Assembly: GCA_017621225.1 (NCBI GenBank)
Contig: JAGATN010000007.1
Span: 1 to 45,429 of the forward strand
Origin: Muribaculaceae bacterium
GTDB lineage: Bacteria; Bacteroidota; Bacteroidia; Bacteroidales; Muribaculaceae
Length of the DNA stretch: 45,429 nucleotides
Direction: 5' to 3'
The translations under genes and the position numbers were made by a program. Below the pieces are notes generated by a model, which worked only from the letters and a program-made list of their open reading frames with translations, searched no databases and was not told the DNA's origin. Shown piece by piece: positions 16,127-26,700 of the stretch (position 1 is the first letter of the stretch; every line of letters starts with the position of its first letter).

Positions 16127-17563
16127 TTACTTGACATCGTTCCAGTTGTCGGTGCGGAACGGAGCCACAGGCACACCGAACGTATTTTTAAGATTTGCCG
16201 GCACGAAATTGCGAAACGCATAGCGGGCTGCAACAGGTTCTTTTACCTCATCGCACTGTATGGTCACTATGCCACGGCTGCCATCTGAGATCCAAGCCTT
16301 TGCCGGATGGAACACCTTATCGGCTCCGGCTATCTCAAATCCGGTGATGGGCATACGGGTCCATGGGTCGAGACCTTCGGGGGTGTGCGACAATTTCACC
16401 ATCACCTTTCCATCCTTTATCTCCGACGATTCGATGCGCGGAACATTCGGATCGAAACCGCCGCATCCATACGTATTCGACAATGCAAGCGCGGCCAGAC
16501 GTTCGCCCACTTCCTCCTTTTTGGTAGGATGTATCAAGTAAGCTTCTCCTATGTCGGTGGTTCCGGCCATGCCCGAATTGGGAATACGGTCGAGCGCGCG
16601 CAATTGCGACTCGACAAACAGCGGATATGAAATGTCGTTGACTCCCGAGTAGGCATACGGAGCTATCTGCACATAATAGAATGGCATTGAATTATTCGTG
16701 TCGCCCCAAGCCTTGCGCCAGCTCTCCACCATCTTCGCCATCATGATGTCATAATGGTCTATGTCGCCGAGGTTCGATTCGCCCTGATACCACGTAAAGC
16801 CCTTTGCCTTAAACGGAGTCAAGGGTGCTATCATGGCACAATACAATTCGCTGGGTTTAAGCTCGTGATTGTGCTGCTTTTCTTCATATTGCTGCGGCGT
16901 TACGCAAGCTTTAAGATCGTCCAGAGGCATCCACGTTTCCACTCTCGTACCGCCCCAATTGGTAGTTATCAAACCAATGGGCACATCGATTGCTTCTGAA
17001 AGCGCATGGCCGAAAAAATATCCGGTAGCCGAAAATCCCGACACGCTTTCGGGCGAGGCACATTCCCACTGACCTTTGCAGTCATCGAGGTTTTTGTCGA
17101 ACGATCTGTTTCTTTCAACCGTAAACAATCGCAACTTATCAGCTTCCTTGTTTGCCCTCATTATGTATTTCGTGCTGTTTTCCACCGGCTGGGTTCCAAA
17201 GCCACGCATGGGCATCTCCATGTTGCTCTGTCCGGAGCAAACCCACACGTCACCGATAAGAACATTCTCGAGTGTAATCGGGTCGCCGTCGCTTATGGTA
17301 ATGGTTTGCGGATCAAACGAGCCGTCGGGAGTGCGAAGCGTAACGCTCCATTTGCCATCCGAATCGCTCTTGGTTTCAACTTTTTTCTTAGCCCATGAAG
17401 CCGATACACTAACTTTTGAATTAGGCTTTGCGCTACCCCACAAGTTGATGTCTGACTGTTGCTGAACCACCATATTGCTGCCGAGAATTTTGGGCAACAC
17501 AATTTCAGCCGATGCGGACGAATACAATCCGACAGCTGCTACAAGAAGCATTAAACGTTTCAT
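16127..17563 (-). CDS. Sialate O-acetylesterase-like SGNH hydrolase, copy 1
   Basis: A 478-residue paralogue of the gene just downstream; the two align end to end without obvious gaps. Signal peptide MKRLMLLVAAVGLYSSASA; nucleophile Ser113 in CSGQSNMEMP; TWYQGESNLGDIDHYD; catalytic Asp/His block TDIGEAYLIHPTKK. As a periplasmic or surface enzyme it would deacetylate O-acetylated glycans such as mucin sialic acids or xylans. A promoter-like TTG-N21-TAAATTTG lies about 115 bp upstream, so this is the first gene of the pair. No glycoside hydrolase or SusCD pair is adjacent, which is unusual for a utilisation locus. Confidence 0.92.
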   Translation of the reverse strand: MKRLMLLVAAVGLYSSASAEIVLPKILGSNMVVQQQSDINLWGSAKPNSKVSVSASWAKKKVETKSDSDGKWSVTLRTPDGSFDPQTITISDGDPITLENVLIGDVWVCSGQSNMEMPMRGFGTQPVENSTKYIMRANKEADKLRLFTVERNRSFDKNLDDCKGQWECASPESVSGFSATGYFFGHALSEAIDVPIGLITTNWGGTRVETWMPLDDLKACVTPQQYEEKQHNHELKPSELYCAMIAPLTPFKAKGFTWYQGESNLGDIDHYDIMMAKMVESWRKAWGDTNNSMPFYYVQIAPYAYSGVNDISYPLFVESQLRALDRIPNSGMAGTTDIGEAYLIHPTKKEEVGERLAALALSNTYGCGGFDPNVPRIESSEIKDGKVMVKLSHTPEGLDPWTRMPITGFEIAGADKVFHPAKAWISDGSRGIVTIQCDEVKEPVAARYAFRNFVPANLKNTFGVPVAPFRTDNWNDVK

Positions 17564-17678
17564 ACGTTACTTTTTTATTGGTTTATTAAAATTTAATATT
17601 GCATATTTTTATCATGGCATCGTTAGTGCATCCACTTCATACGAGTCATAGGCAAATTGTCATTGCAATTGCTCATTG

Positions 17679-17710
17679 CAAATTTAACCACAATTTTCAT
17701 TAATGACCAA
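17679..17710 (-). promoter_or_regulatory. Promoter of the esterase pair
   Basis: On the minus strand TTG (17710-17708), a 21-bp spacer and TAAATTTG (17686-17679) match the Bacteroidota promoter. The -7 box ends about 115 bp upstream of the first esterase ATG. Confidence 0.55.
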
Positions 17711-17741
17711 TTATATCAAACCAAAACTTCAATTTGCACAG

Positions 17742-17800
17742 AAAAAAAATCCCCGGTCGGACATGGCTGCATCGAATGTCGAAGCCATCTCCGGCCGGGG
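17742..17800 (-). terminator. Terminator of the rprX-rprY operon
   Basis: A long GC-rich hairpin (outer arms CCCCGGTCGG and CCGGCCGGGG, inner CATGGCT/AGCCAT) lies 34 bp downstream of the response-regulator stop, and on the minus strand it is followed by ATTTTTTTTC. Strong intrinsic terminator. Confidence 0.9.
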
Positions 17801-17833
17801 GATGTATGTCGGGAGGAGTTATGCCTCTATCCG

Positions 17834-18541
17834 TTATTTGCTTTTTTCAGCTTCGGGAGCTATGAGCTTGTAACCCTTGCCATGTATGTTGATTATTTCG
17901 ATCGACGGATCTTCGCGCAGATGCTTACGCAACTTCGTGATATAAACGTCCATGCTTCGTGCATTGAAGTAATTGTCGTCAATCCAAATGGTCTTCAGCG
18001 CAAAGTTACGTTCAAGTATCTCATTTACATGAGCGCACAGCAAACTGAGCAATTCAGACTCCTTAGTGGTCAGCTTGGTTACTTTATCGTCAATCATGAG
18101 CACCTGCTTCTGAGTGTCGAAAGTAAATTTGCCGATCTTATACATGGTTATTTCCTTGCCCTTCTTGCCCTTTACGCGGCGAAGAATGGCTTCAATACGA
18201 AACACGAGTTCTTCCATCGAGAACGGCTTGGTGATGTAATCATCGGCACCGATCTTGAATCCCTCGAGTATGTCCTCTTTTATCGACTTGGCTGTCAGGA
18301 AGATGATTGGAACTTCAGCGTTGACAGTACGTATTTCTGTAGCCAATGCGAATCCGTCTTTTTTAGGCATCATCACATCAAGGACGCATAAATCGTATTT
18401 CCCTTTGAGAAAGGCCTTGTAGCCGCTCTCTCCATCTGCGAACAGGTCGGCGTTAAAGCCCTTGGCCTGGAGATATTCCCGGAGCAACATGCCGAGATTC
18501 TCGTCGTCTTCGCATAATAGAATACGTAAACGTTCTTCCAT
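17834..18541 (-). CDS. rprY: OmpR-family response regulator, RprY type
   Basis: A 235-residue response regulator. The receiver domain has the acidic pocket E11-D12-D13, phosphoacceptor Asp55 (LCVLDVMMPKKDG), Thr83 and Lys105 (ITKPF). The C-terminal winged-helix domain (about 130-228) contains LTTKESELLSLLCAHVNEIL, NYFNARSMDVYITKLRKHL and IINIHGKGYKLIAP. Sequence and partner match the RprXY system described in Bacteroides fragilis and studied in Porphyromonas, implicated in stress and antibiotic-related regulation. It is 5 bp downstream of the kinase gene and ends the operon at a strong terminator. Family assignment is firm; the exact name is by recognition. Confidence 0.9.
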   Translation of the reverse strand: MEERLRILLCEDDENLGMLLREYLQAKGFNADLFADGESGYKAFLKGKYDLCVLDVMMPKKDGFALATEIRTVNAEVPIIFLTAKSIKEDILEGFKIGADDYITKPFSMEELVFRIEAILRRVKGKKGKEITMYKIGKFTFDTQKQVLMIDDKVTKLTTKESELLSLLCAHVNEILERNFALKTIWIDDNYFNARSMDVYITKLRKHLREDPSIEIINIHGKGYKLIAPEAEKSK

Positions 18542-18546
18542 AATAG

Positions 18547-20067
18547 TTAATTTTTAGTGAGTTTTAATATTATTGTAAATTTTGTTCCCGAATTAAGTTC
18601 GCTCTCAACGGTTATGTCGCCACCAAGCTCATGAACCATCTTGTTGACATAGGCCAATCCGAGCCCGAAACCTTTCACGTTATGCAGATTTCCCGTCGAC
18701 ACGCGATAAAACTTTTCGAATATCTTTTTCAGATCTTCCTTACGCATTCCTATGCCGTTATCCTGCACCGTTATGGCTATGCGGTCGTCGGATATGTCGC
18801 GCGTGGTCACTTTCAACAGCAACGGCACATCTTCACGACGATATTTAACGGCATTGTCGAGCAGATTGAATATCACGTTGGTAAAATGCATTTCATCAAC
18901 ATGGATTGTCGAATTTTCGGCATCAAGTTCCGACTCTATGCGACCGCCATATTTATCAACCTTTATCTTGAATGTATGCACCACGTTGGCTATTACCACG
19001 TTGGCATCAAGATCCTGAAGCTTTAGCGTGGCTTTCTGTCTGTCGAACATCGACATTTGAAGCACCTTCTCAACTTGAAACCTCAATCGCTTGGTTTCAT
19101 CGTTGATAACGGTTGATATGTGCTCGAGCATCTTTGGCGACTTCAGCACCGATGCATCGTTAAGCATCTGAGCGGCAAGCGATATGGTGGATATGGGCGT
19201 CTTGAATTCATGGGTCATATTGTTGATGAAATCATTTTTCATTTCCGTAAGCTTCTTTTGACGGAAAGCAAGGAATATGGTGTAGATGAACACTATCAGC
19301 AATATCAGCGTGAACACAAACGACGGTATGAGAAACTCGATCGACGAGATTATGTAATCGCGCTTTGTCGGGAAATATACCTTTACGTAATACATTCTGT
19401 TGCGCGAGTCATTGGGGAACAACGTCTGCACGAACATATTGTTGTCGCTTACATCCATCGGATTATATCCCGCCGACTTATACACCACGGCTCCTACCCT
19501 GTTGACAACGGCAAACTCAAACGGCAAATCGAGTCCATTGTTGTCAAACTCCATGCGCATGTACGATACCATTACGGCCGAATCGGCTCTCTGCTCTATC
19601 GGACGAGTGCTCGACTGGCTTATCAGCCTCATCACCACTTCGTCAAGCAATCCTTTTTTATATACGTATTGGTCGCGCAATATTTCACGACCGGAACGAT
19701 ACCGCTCTACCATCGATGCCGACGGAGTCTGTGGCATTATGTCGTTTAGATTTCCTTTGAGAGTCAAGTCGCCGGTAACTCCTTCGGGCGTCTTGAACGA
19801 ATATTTCAATCCCTCGTCCGATCCGTCGATGGCATATCTCGGCAATATCGACGTTTCAACGCCATCTATACCTTCTTCAAGGTAATATTTTGTTTCATCT
19901 TGTTCGAGCGACATTGTGACGGCATACAAACTGCGCTTCACTCCTTCGGCAAACTGATCGTCTCGCATCTTTATCATACTCCTCATGTACATTATCTGCA
20001 CATAAAGTAGCCCGGCAAGCGTCAATGCCATGATAATTGTGAGAAACCAAATTGTCGATTTTTTCAT
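18547..20067 (-). CDS. rprX: Membrane sensor histidine kinase, RprX type
   Basis: A 506-residue kinase with transmembrane helices at about 5-28 and 243-268 flanking a periplasmic sensor region of roughly 210 residues without recognised domain. The H-box FINNMTHEFKTPISTISL places the phosphorylated His at 286. The ATPase part has an N-box (NVIFNLLDNAVKYRRED), G1 (DNGIG, 436-440) and G2 (GFGLGLAY, 466-473). It would phosphorylate the RprY-type regulator encoded 5 bp downstream. An exact Bacteroidota promoter (TTTG-N19-TAATTTTG) lies about 130 bp upstream. The signal sensed cannot be deduced. Confidence 0.92.
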   Translation of the reverse strand: MKKSTIWFLTIIMALTLAGLLYVQIMYMRSMIKMRDDQFAEGVKRSLYAVTMSLEQDETKYYLEEGIDGVETSILPRYAIDGSDEGLKYSFKTPEGVTGDLTLKGNLNDIMPQTPSASMVERYRSGREILRDQYVYKKGLLDEVVMRLISQSSTRPIEQRADSAVMVSYMRMEFDNNGLDLPFEFAVVNRVGAVVYKSAGYNPMDVSDNNMFVQTLFPNDSRNRMYYVKVYFPTKRDYIISSIEFLIPSFVFTLILLIVFIYTIFLAFRQKKLTEMKNDFINNMTHEFKTPISTISLAAQMLNDASVLKSPKMLEHISTVINDETKRLRFQVEKVLQMSMFDRQKATLKLQDLDANVVIANVVHTFKIKVDKYGGRIESELDAENSTIHVDEMHFTNVIFNLLDNAVKYRREDVPLLLKVTTRDISDDRIAITVQDNGIGMRKEDLKKIFEKFYRVSTGNLHNVKGFGLGLAYVNKMVHELGGDITVESELNSGTKFTIILKLTKN

Positions 20068-20195
20068 TTTATTACTATTTTACTCTGAAAAACAAAGTTG
20101 ATTTTCAAAAGATTAAACTATATTATGTTAACACATGAACTTCATTATTGTTGAGAAAACGATTTAAAAAAGCCCATTTAATTAACATTTCGTGT

Positions 20196-20226
20196 CAAAA
20201 TTAACAATTAAATGTGAAACGGCAAA
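20196..20226 (-). promoter_or_regulatory. Promoter of rprX-rprY
   Basis: On the minus strand TTTG (20226-20223), a 19-bp spacer and TAATTTTG (20203-20196) match the Bacteroidota consensus in sequence and spacing. The predicted leader is about 125 nt. Confidence 0.7.
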
Positions 20227-20284
20227 ATATTTTTCGACTATATTTAAGCCTTTACGGCACATTTGTCCGAATTTGCCCGACAGC

Positions 20285-21715
20285 CTATCGAGCGGAATCG
20301 ATGACCGAGGAGTCAGAATCATCGTCGACCGAATGCTTAGGCAAGAATTTTTTGAGCAATATGAAGCCAAGCACGCCCGACAGCAACGATCCTACGACGA
20401 TGCCCAGTTTCGAATGATCGAGCAAATCCTGCCCATGTGCTCCCATTCCGGCAAACGACAGATTGGCAATGAACAACGACACCGTAAATCCAATGCCGCC
20501 GAGCATCGCTATGGCCGACATCATCTTCCAGTTGGCATGATCGGGCATAGGAGCCAGACGCAATTTCACCGTCAGCCACGATAAGCACAATATGCCGACA
20601 AATTTACCTATCACAAGTCCACATATTATGGCGAGGCTTATGCCCTCAACCACCGACAACGGATCTATGTCAAGTAAGAATATGCCCGCATTGGCGAATG
20701 CGAATAGAGGTACTATCAGATTATTTACAATGGGATGTATGGAGTCTTCAAGCTCCTGAAGCGGCGATATGACCTTATCTGATGCCGATTCAATCTGCTT
20801 GAGCCAATCCATCTGATTTTTATCCAATATGGTTCGCCTGTTAAGCGTCTCATCATCATCCTGATTGAAATTTGATATGGCCCGACGTATTATCTTCACA
20901 TATTTTTTCGGCGCGAACACCGGCGTCGCCGGAACGCAAAATGCCACCAACACTCCGGCTATGGTAGGATGCACGCCCGAGTTCAAGAACAGGAACCAGA
21001 CAACCCCTCCTATAACGAGATAGAATATCTTGCTCTTAATGCGCATCCACGAGCCGAGAAGCAACAATCCGAGCAGGAGCGCGGCATACAAAAGGAACAT
21101 GGCCTCGATGTGCGTGGAATAGAATGCCGCGATCACCACTATGCCGCCTATGTCGTCGACGACGGCAAGCGTAGTCAGAAATATTTTCAACGATAGCGGA
21201 ACACGGCTTCCAAGCATGGCAAGGACACCGAGCGAAAACGCAATGTCGGTAGCCATCGGTATGGCAGCACCGCCCACATAATCGGTTCCGCTGCTAAGTG
21301 CATAGTATATCAGCACCGGCACCACCATTCCACCGATTGCGCCCATGATGGGGAGCAATGCCTGCTTAAACGACGAGAGTTCTCCCACAAGAACCTCGCG
21401 CTTTATCTCAAGTCCGATGGAGAAGAAAAACACAGCCATCATGGCATCGTTGATAAACTGCAACATGGTCATGGGATGCCCGCCATGGCTCAATACGTTG
21501 AAATCGCCAACCTGAAGATAAACCTCCTGATTCCAAAAATCGGAATACAAATCATTAATTCCCGGAATGTTGGCTACCACCAACGCTGCCACGGTAGCCA
21601 ATATCAGAACGTTGCCACCGGTGGCATGGCGACGCAACGCCTGTCTGGCCGCATAAAACGGATGCAACTGATCCGTTTCCGACGACCTGTCATATCTATT
21701 TTCAGATGATGCCAT
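20285..21715 (-). CDS. nhaA: Na+/H+ antiporter NhaA
   Basis: A 476-residue polytopic protein of the NhaA family that expels Na+ in exchange for protons. Recognisable blocks are NVLSHGGHPMTMLQFINDAM, FFFSIGLEIKREVLVGELSS, PMATDIAFSLGVLAMLGSRV and LKIFLTTLAVVDDIGGIVVI; the adjacent Asp pair in VVDD corresponds to the ion-binding D163-D164 of E. coli NhaA. A hydrophilic loop near the middle (RAISNFNQDDDETLNRR) makes it longer than the E. coli protein (388 aa). The upstream gap carries a strong hairpin ending only a few bases before the start codon. It complements the sodium-exporting decarboxylase elsewhere in the window, which would need a sodium cycle. Confidence 0.95.
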   Translation of the reverse strand: MASSENRYDRSSETDQLHPFYAARQALRRHATGGNVLILATVAALVVANIPGINDLYSDFWNQEVYLQVGDFNVLSHGGHPMTMLQFINDAMMAVFFFSIGLEIKREVLVGELSSFKQALLPIMGAIGGMVVPVLIYYALSSGTDYVGGAAIPMATDIAFSLGVLAMLGSRVPLSLKIFLTTLAVVDDIGGIVVIAAFYSTHIEAMFLLYAALLLGLLLLGSWMRIKSKIFYLVIGGVVWFLFLNSGVHPTIAGVLVAFCVPATPVFAPKKYVKIIRRAISNFNQDDDETLNRRTILDKNQMDWLKQIESASDKVISPLQELEDSIHPIVNNLIVPLFAFANAGIFLLDIDPLSVVEGISLAIICGLVIGKFVGILCLSWLTVKLRLAPMPDHANWKMMSAIAMLGGIGFTVSLFIANLSFAGMGAHGQDLLDHSKLGIVVGSLLSGVLGFILLKKFLPKHSVDDDSDSSVIDSAR

Positions 21716-21721
21716 TTTAAT

Positions 21722-21766
21722 GAAGATGTTAGAATTAATATTTTTTTATAATTCTAACAAATCTTC
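21722..21766 (-). promoter_or_regulatory. Hairpin directly upstream of nhaA
   Basis: Inner arms GTTAGAATTA (21728-21737) and TAATTCTAAC (21749-21758) are perfect and outer arms GAAGAT/ATCTTC (21722-21727/21761-21766) continue the stem across a 2-nt bulge. On the minus strand the hairpin ends about 6 nt before the nhaA ATG and is followed by ATTAAAATGG, not a U-tract. It sits in the 83-bp lepA-nhaA gap and may be a translational control structure or a weak terminator of lepA. Confidence 0.5.
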
Positions 21767-21798
21767 ACGCCTCAATGTTCTGTTGCGAATCACAAGCA

Positions 21799-23586
21799 TC
21801 AATCGAGCTTAAGCACGGCAAGAAACGCCTTTTGAGGCACTTCGACCGAGCCGATTTGCTTCATTCGCTTTTTGCCCTTCTTCTGCTTTTCAAGCAGCTT
21901 GCGTTTTCGCGAAATGTCGCCACCATAACATTTTGCCGTAACGTCTTTTCGCACAGCCTTTATGGTTTCGCGCGCTATGATTTTAGCCCCGATGGCAGCC
22001 TGTATGGCTATGTCGAATTGCTGGCGAGGTATGAGCTCCTTCAGCTTCTCGCACATCCTGCGGCCAAAGCTAACCGAATTGTCAACATGGGTGAGAGTAC
22101 TCAATGCATCCACGCTCTCGCCGTTTAGAAGTATGTCGAGCTTCACGAGCTTCGATTCACGGAAATCATGGATGTGATAGTCGAACGAGGCATATCCCTT
22201 CGAAATGCTTTTCAGCTTGTCGTAAAAGTCTATCACTATTTCGCCGAGAGGCATGTCGAATATAAGCTCCAACCTGTTTCCGGAGATGTATTCCTGCTTC
22301 ACGAGTTCGCCTCTCTTTCCGAGACACAGCGTCATTATCGGGCCTATGTAATCGGCCACGGTTATTATCGAAGCCCTGATGTAAGGCTCCTCTATATGTT
22401 CTATCAAAGTAGCTTCGGGAAGGCCTGACGGATTGTGCACCTCGGTCATTTCACCACGTTTGTCGTAAACACGGTACGATACGTTGGGCACCGTCGTTAT
22501 GACATCCATGTCAAATTCGCGTCCAAGACGTTCCTGTATGATCTCCATATGGAGCAGTCCGAGGAATCCGCATCTGAAACCGAATCCCAATGCAGCCGAC
22601 GATTCAGGCTGAAAAGTCAGCGATGCGTCATTGAGCTGCAACTTTTCAAGCGACGTACGCAAATTCTCAAAATCCTCCGTTTCTATGGGATAAACGCCCG
22701 CAAACACCATCGGCTTCACTTCTTCAAAGCCGTCGATGGCTTCCTTGCAGGGATTTTCGACGTGCGTTATCGTATCTCCGACTCTTACCTCCTTCGAGGT
22801 TTTTATGCCCGATATTATGTAACCCACGTTTCCTGCCGACAATTCCTCGCGCGGCGACATATCAAGTTTGAGCACCCCTATCTCATCGGCGTGGTACTCT
22901 TTGCCGGTCGATACGAATTTCACGAAATCATTCTTGCGTATCCTACCGTTCTCTATCTTAAAATAAGCTATGATGCCTCTGAACGGATTGAACACCGAGT
23001 CGAAAATAAGTGCCTGCAACGGTGCATCGGGATTGCCCTTCGGAGCCGGAACGCGATTAACTATGGCTTCAAGCACCTCAGGAATGCCCTCGCCCGTCTT
23101 GCCGCTGGCCCTAAGTATTTCCGAACGGTCGCATCCGAGCAATTCTATTATCTGGTCTTCTACCTCCTCAGGCTTTGCGCTGTCAAGATCTATCTTGTTG
23201 AGCACCGGTATTATCTCCAGATCATTGTCGATTGCCATGTACAGATTCGATATGGTCTGCGCCTGAATGCCCTGCGATGCGTCGACTATGAGCAACGCGC
23301 CCTCGCATGCGGCGATCGATCGCGATACTTCATACGAAAAATCCACGTGTCCCGGAGTGTCGATCAGGTTTAACACATAATTTTCGCCTCCATGCATATA
23401 ATTCATCTGTATGGCATGGCTCTTTATTGTTATTCCGCGTTCGCGTTCCAAGTCCATATCGTCAAGCACCTGCGCCTGTAAATCCTTACCACCTACGGTA
23501 TTGGTGTATTCAAGCAATCTGTCGGCAAGAGTGCTTTTGCCGTGATCTATATGTGCTATTATGCAGAAATTTCGTATATTTTTCAT
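21799..23586 (-). CDS. lepA: Elongation factor 4
   Basis: A 595-residue translational GTPase of normal LepA length. G1 is in [19 protein letters not shown], the switch region is [11 protein letters not shown]3 is [18 protein letters not shown], and G4 is in [10 protein letters not shown]. The C-terminal LepA-specific domain has the expected ends, including [14 protein letters not shown]-like [20 protein letters not shown] and [20 protein letters not shown]. LepA acts on ribosomes under stress, with roles proposed in back-translocation and initiation. A minus-strand TAATTTTG box at 23630-23637 may be its promoter. Confidence 0.98.
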   Translation of the reverse strand: MKNIRNFCIIAHIDHGKSTLADRLLEYTNTVGGKDLQAQVLDDMDLERERGITIKSHAIQMNYMHGGENYVLNLIDTPGHVDFSYEVSRSIAACEGALLIVDASQGIQAQTISNLYMAIDNDLEIIPVLNKIDLDSAKPEEVEDQIIELLGCDRSEILRASGKTGEGIPEVLEAIVNRVPAPKGNPDAPLQALIFDSVFNPFRGIIAYFKIENGRIRKNDFVKFVSTGKEYHADEIGVLKLDMSPREELSAGNVGYIISGIKTSKEVRVGDTITHVENPCKEAIDGFEEVKPMVFAGVYPIETEDFENLRTSLEKLQLNDASLTFQPESSAALGFGFRCGFLGLLHMEIIQERLGREFDMDVITTVPNVSYRVYDKRGEMTEVHNPSGLPEATLIEHIEEPYIRASIITVADYIGPIMTLCLGKRGELVKQEYISGNRLELIFDMPLGEIVIDFYDKLKSISKGYASFDYHIHDFRESKLVKLDILLNGESVDALSTLTHVDNSVSFGRRMCEKLKELIPRQQFDIAIQAAIGAKIIARETIKAVRKDVTAKCYGGDISRKRKLLEKQKKGKKRMKQIGSVEVPQKAFLAVLKLD

Positions 23587-23629
23587 TTATGCAACCGGTT
23601 GTTTTGTCACGTAATATTTTTTCAAGTTA

Positions 23630-23637
23630 CAAAATTA
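23630..23637 (-). promoter_or_regulatory. Predicted -7 box of lepA
   Basis: The complement reads TAATTTTG (TAnnTTTG), 44 bp upstream of the lepA start. A well spaced TTG is not evident. Confidence 0.35.
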
Positions 23638-23670
23638 CTTATTTTTTTCCAGTTAACTAAATACTCGATG

Positions 23671-23717
23671 CAAAAACGGTCGCGATGTAACCTCGATTGG
23701 GTTATCGCGACCGTTTT
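23671..23717 (-). terminator. Terminator of the tricorn-like protease gene
   Basis: A 14-bp GC-rich stem (AAAACGGTCGCGAT at 23673-23686 with its complement at 23704-23717) continues with an inner TAACC/GGTTA pairing. On the minus strand it is followed by TTTTTG, 41 bp beyond the protease stop. Confidence 0.85.
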
Positions 23718-23758
23718 ACGGGCGTTTTCCACAATAGGGAAAACTATGAGTTATGCAA

Positions 23759-26700
23759 TTACTTCTTTATCTGTGAAAGCATCTCCTTCACGGCTACTTC
23801 AAGCTGATGATCTTCGCCTGCCATCTGCTGCTCGGGAGTGTTATACACTTCGATGTCGGGTTGCAATTCCTGATTTTCAAGATACTTGCCGTTCATGTCC
23901 TGGCAACCTACCTGAGGTATGCCGAATACTATCGACGGATCGATCTGCGATTCCCACCATACGGCCGTCATGGTGCCGGGAACGGGTGCACCGATGAGCT
24001 TGCCAAGTCCGAGCGTCTTGTACATCCAGGGGAATCCGTGTGCATTCGAGTAGTTGTCTTCGCACACAAGCACGCATGAGGGCTTGAACCATCTGTTGAA
24101 CGGATCGCTGCCGACATAATTGCCGCGCGGGGTAAATCTTGCAAATTCCTTGCCTGAGAGCAACACTGCCAAATCCTCGTGCAGCCAACCGCCACCATTA
24201 TGGCGAGTGTCGATTATTATGGCGTCATAGTTACGATAGCGACCGAGCAAATCGGAGAATGTTTCGCGGAAGCTCGGGCTATCCATTCCTTTTATATGAA
24301 TGTAACCGACCTTGCCGCCCGACATTTCTTCTACTTTTTCACGATTGCGTTTCACCCAACGTTTGTAGAGCAAGTTGTTTTGGGTTCCATAGCTAACGGG
24401 CTTTACTTCCTGTTCGAATTCTTTTCCGTCAAGACCCTTCACCGTAAGCACCACGCGCTTGCCGTCCTTGCCTGCAAGCAACGGATAGTAATCCTCGCCT
24501 GCCTTGATCGGGTTACCGTCAATTTTCTCGATGATGCATCCTGCCTCAATTTTCGAATTCGACTTGGTAAGCGGACCATTTTCTATTATTTCGGCTATCT
24601 TGAGGCCATCGCCTTTGTACGATTCGTCGTAGAATGCGCAAAGAGTTGCCGTATACGGATCGTTGGTGCCACTCGTGTAGCGCGCACCGGTGTGCGAACC
24701 ATTAAGTTCGCCCAACATTTCCGACAACATATCGCGGAAATCATGATTATTGTTGATGTGCGGAAGGAAGCGTGCATAATCCTTGCGGTAACCTTCCCAG
24801 TCAATACCATGTATTTTAGGATCGTAGAATTTATCCTTCACCTGTCGCCATGCATGGTTGAATATGTATTCGCGTTCCTCGGCCGGACGGTAAGAATATT
24901 CAGCCTCCAACGGGATGTTCTTGGCATTATCATCGCCAGTAAGAGTTATGACGTGCGGCACTCCCCTCTGTATGAAATACAGTTTGGTGAAGTATTTGTT
25001 GGGAATCATAGTACCGCCGCCAATGCCTTTGCGAATACAACGAACCGATCCGTCCTTCAAATCACGAACCCACAAGTCGTGACCGCCTTCGAAAGCCGCT
25101 GCATAATATATCTTATCGCCATTCTTATTGAGAACGGCATCGCCCATATTCGAAGAATTTCCGGTAAGGCGTAACACTCTGTCGCGACGATTTTCGAGAT
25201 CGAACTTCAGATCCTTCGATTCATCCTTCTTGGCATCTTTATCCGAATCTTTTTTCTTGTCGTCATTCTTCTTGTCATCTTTCTTTTTGTCGGCTTCCTT
25301 TTTCTCTTTTTCTTCCTTTTCCTTCTTCTCCTTTTCCTTCGCCTTCTTTATCTTCTCGCGCTCCTCGTTCAAAGTCAAATCTTCTTTCGAAAGAAGGAAT
25401 TTGTCGTAAGCATCGCCATCGAAAAACATTATGTACGAATCGACTTCCGCTCCCCAGCTGCCATGGCTGCGATATCCGGCACGATCCGACTGCCATATCA
25501 TGGCTTTGCCATCGAGAACCCATTTCGGATTTCCGTCGCTATAACCGCTTTCGGTCAAATTGATCACTTCGCTGCCATCGGCCTTTACCAAGGCTACGTC
25601 GCGGTTATTCCATCCGCCCACTCCGATGTAGTCGGTCAAGAACCATTTGCTGTCGGGCGACCACTGATAGTCAACGTCACCGTCGGTATACGAGTAGTTG
25701 TACTTTCCGTCAAGAACCTTGCGTACTTTCTTGTCTTTAAGATTTATGACGCACAACGTCGTGCGGTCTTCGAGGAAGGCCACTTCTTTGCCGTCGGGCG
25801 AATACTTGGGATTAAACGAGGTCTTGTCGCCCACCACGAGCGGAGTTTCCTTTATTTCCTGTGCATACGTAAACATCTTGTCATCGTCACGCACTATCTT
25901 GCTTTCATATATGCCCCAAGTTTCTCCGCGCTCGGATGAATAGATCAATGAGCGTCCGTCGGGACTGAACTGCACATTACGCTCCTGCTGGGGAGTGTTG
26001 GTTATCTGTTTCGTGGTGCTGTATTCCTCTGACGTAACGTAAACGTCGCCACGAAGCACGAATGCCAATTCTTTTCCATTTGGCGATACGGCAATCGACG
26101 ATACACCGCTTGACATCGTCGATACGCGTACCGGCTTCTCATAATCGTCGCTTACGATGGATACATTAAGTTTAACGGGCTGCTTGCCTTCGTCCAATGT
26201 ATATATCTCACCGTTGTATCCGTAGCACAACTTTCCGTTGTCAGACGACGTAAGGAAGCGCACCGGATGCTTGGTGTGCTTGGTCAGCTGCTTTCCGGGC
26301 ACGTTGTCGACAGTAGCCTTATAAACGTTGAACGTACCGTCGTTTTCGCTCAGATAGTAGAACGACTTGCCATCCTTGCACCATACCGGATTGCGATCCT
26401 CGCCACGGAACGTGGTGACCTTCTTAAAATCCTTGTCGGCATCGGCCGAGCAGATCCATATGTCGCGAGCTATTGACGACTGATGATGCTTGCGCCAAGT
26501 ATCTTCATAACCCTTTTTATCGGTATAAAGAAGCGTCTTGTCTTTTGGATTGAACGACAGGTTCTCCATTGCCAATGTCGAGAACAGCTCCGGACGACCT
26601 CCGTTAACGCTCACTTTATATACCTGAGGGAACGATCCCGAGGGGAATTGTATGTCATTACGGTCGGGCTGCACCGACGAAGTGTATAGCAACGTCTCGT

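Noticed and set aside
22435-23373. Long plus-strand ORF (312 aa) opposite lepA
   Set aside because: It lies fully antisense to the well conserved lepA gene, has an odd Tyr/His/Arg-rich composition and no recognisable domain.
24047-24100. Apparent loss of the tricorn catalytic serine (YSNAHG instead of YSxSDG)
   Set aside because: In S41 peptidases the nucleophile is the first Ser of the S-x-S pattern, and that Ser (1002) is present; only later residues differ.
24179-25174. Plus-strand ORF of 331 aa opposite the tricorn-like gene
   Set aside because: It is a shadow frame of a conserved protease gene and resembles no protein family.
25320-25380. Lys/Glu-rich coding tract as a repeat-expansion element
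   Set aside because: The charged linker codons are irregular AAG/AAA/GAA mixtures without a clear repeat unit, a common kind of interdomain linker.
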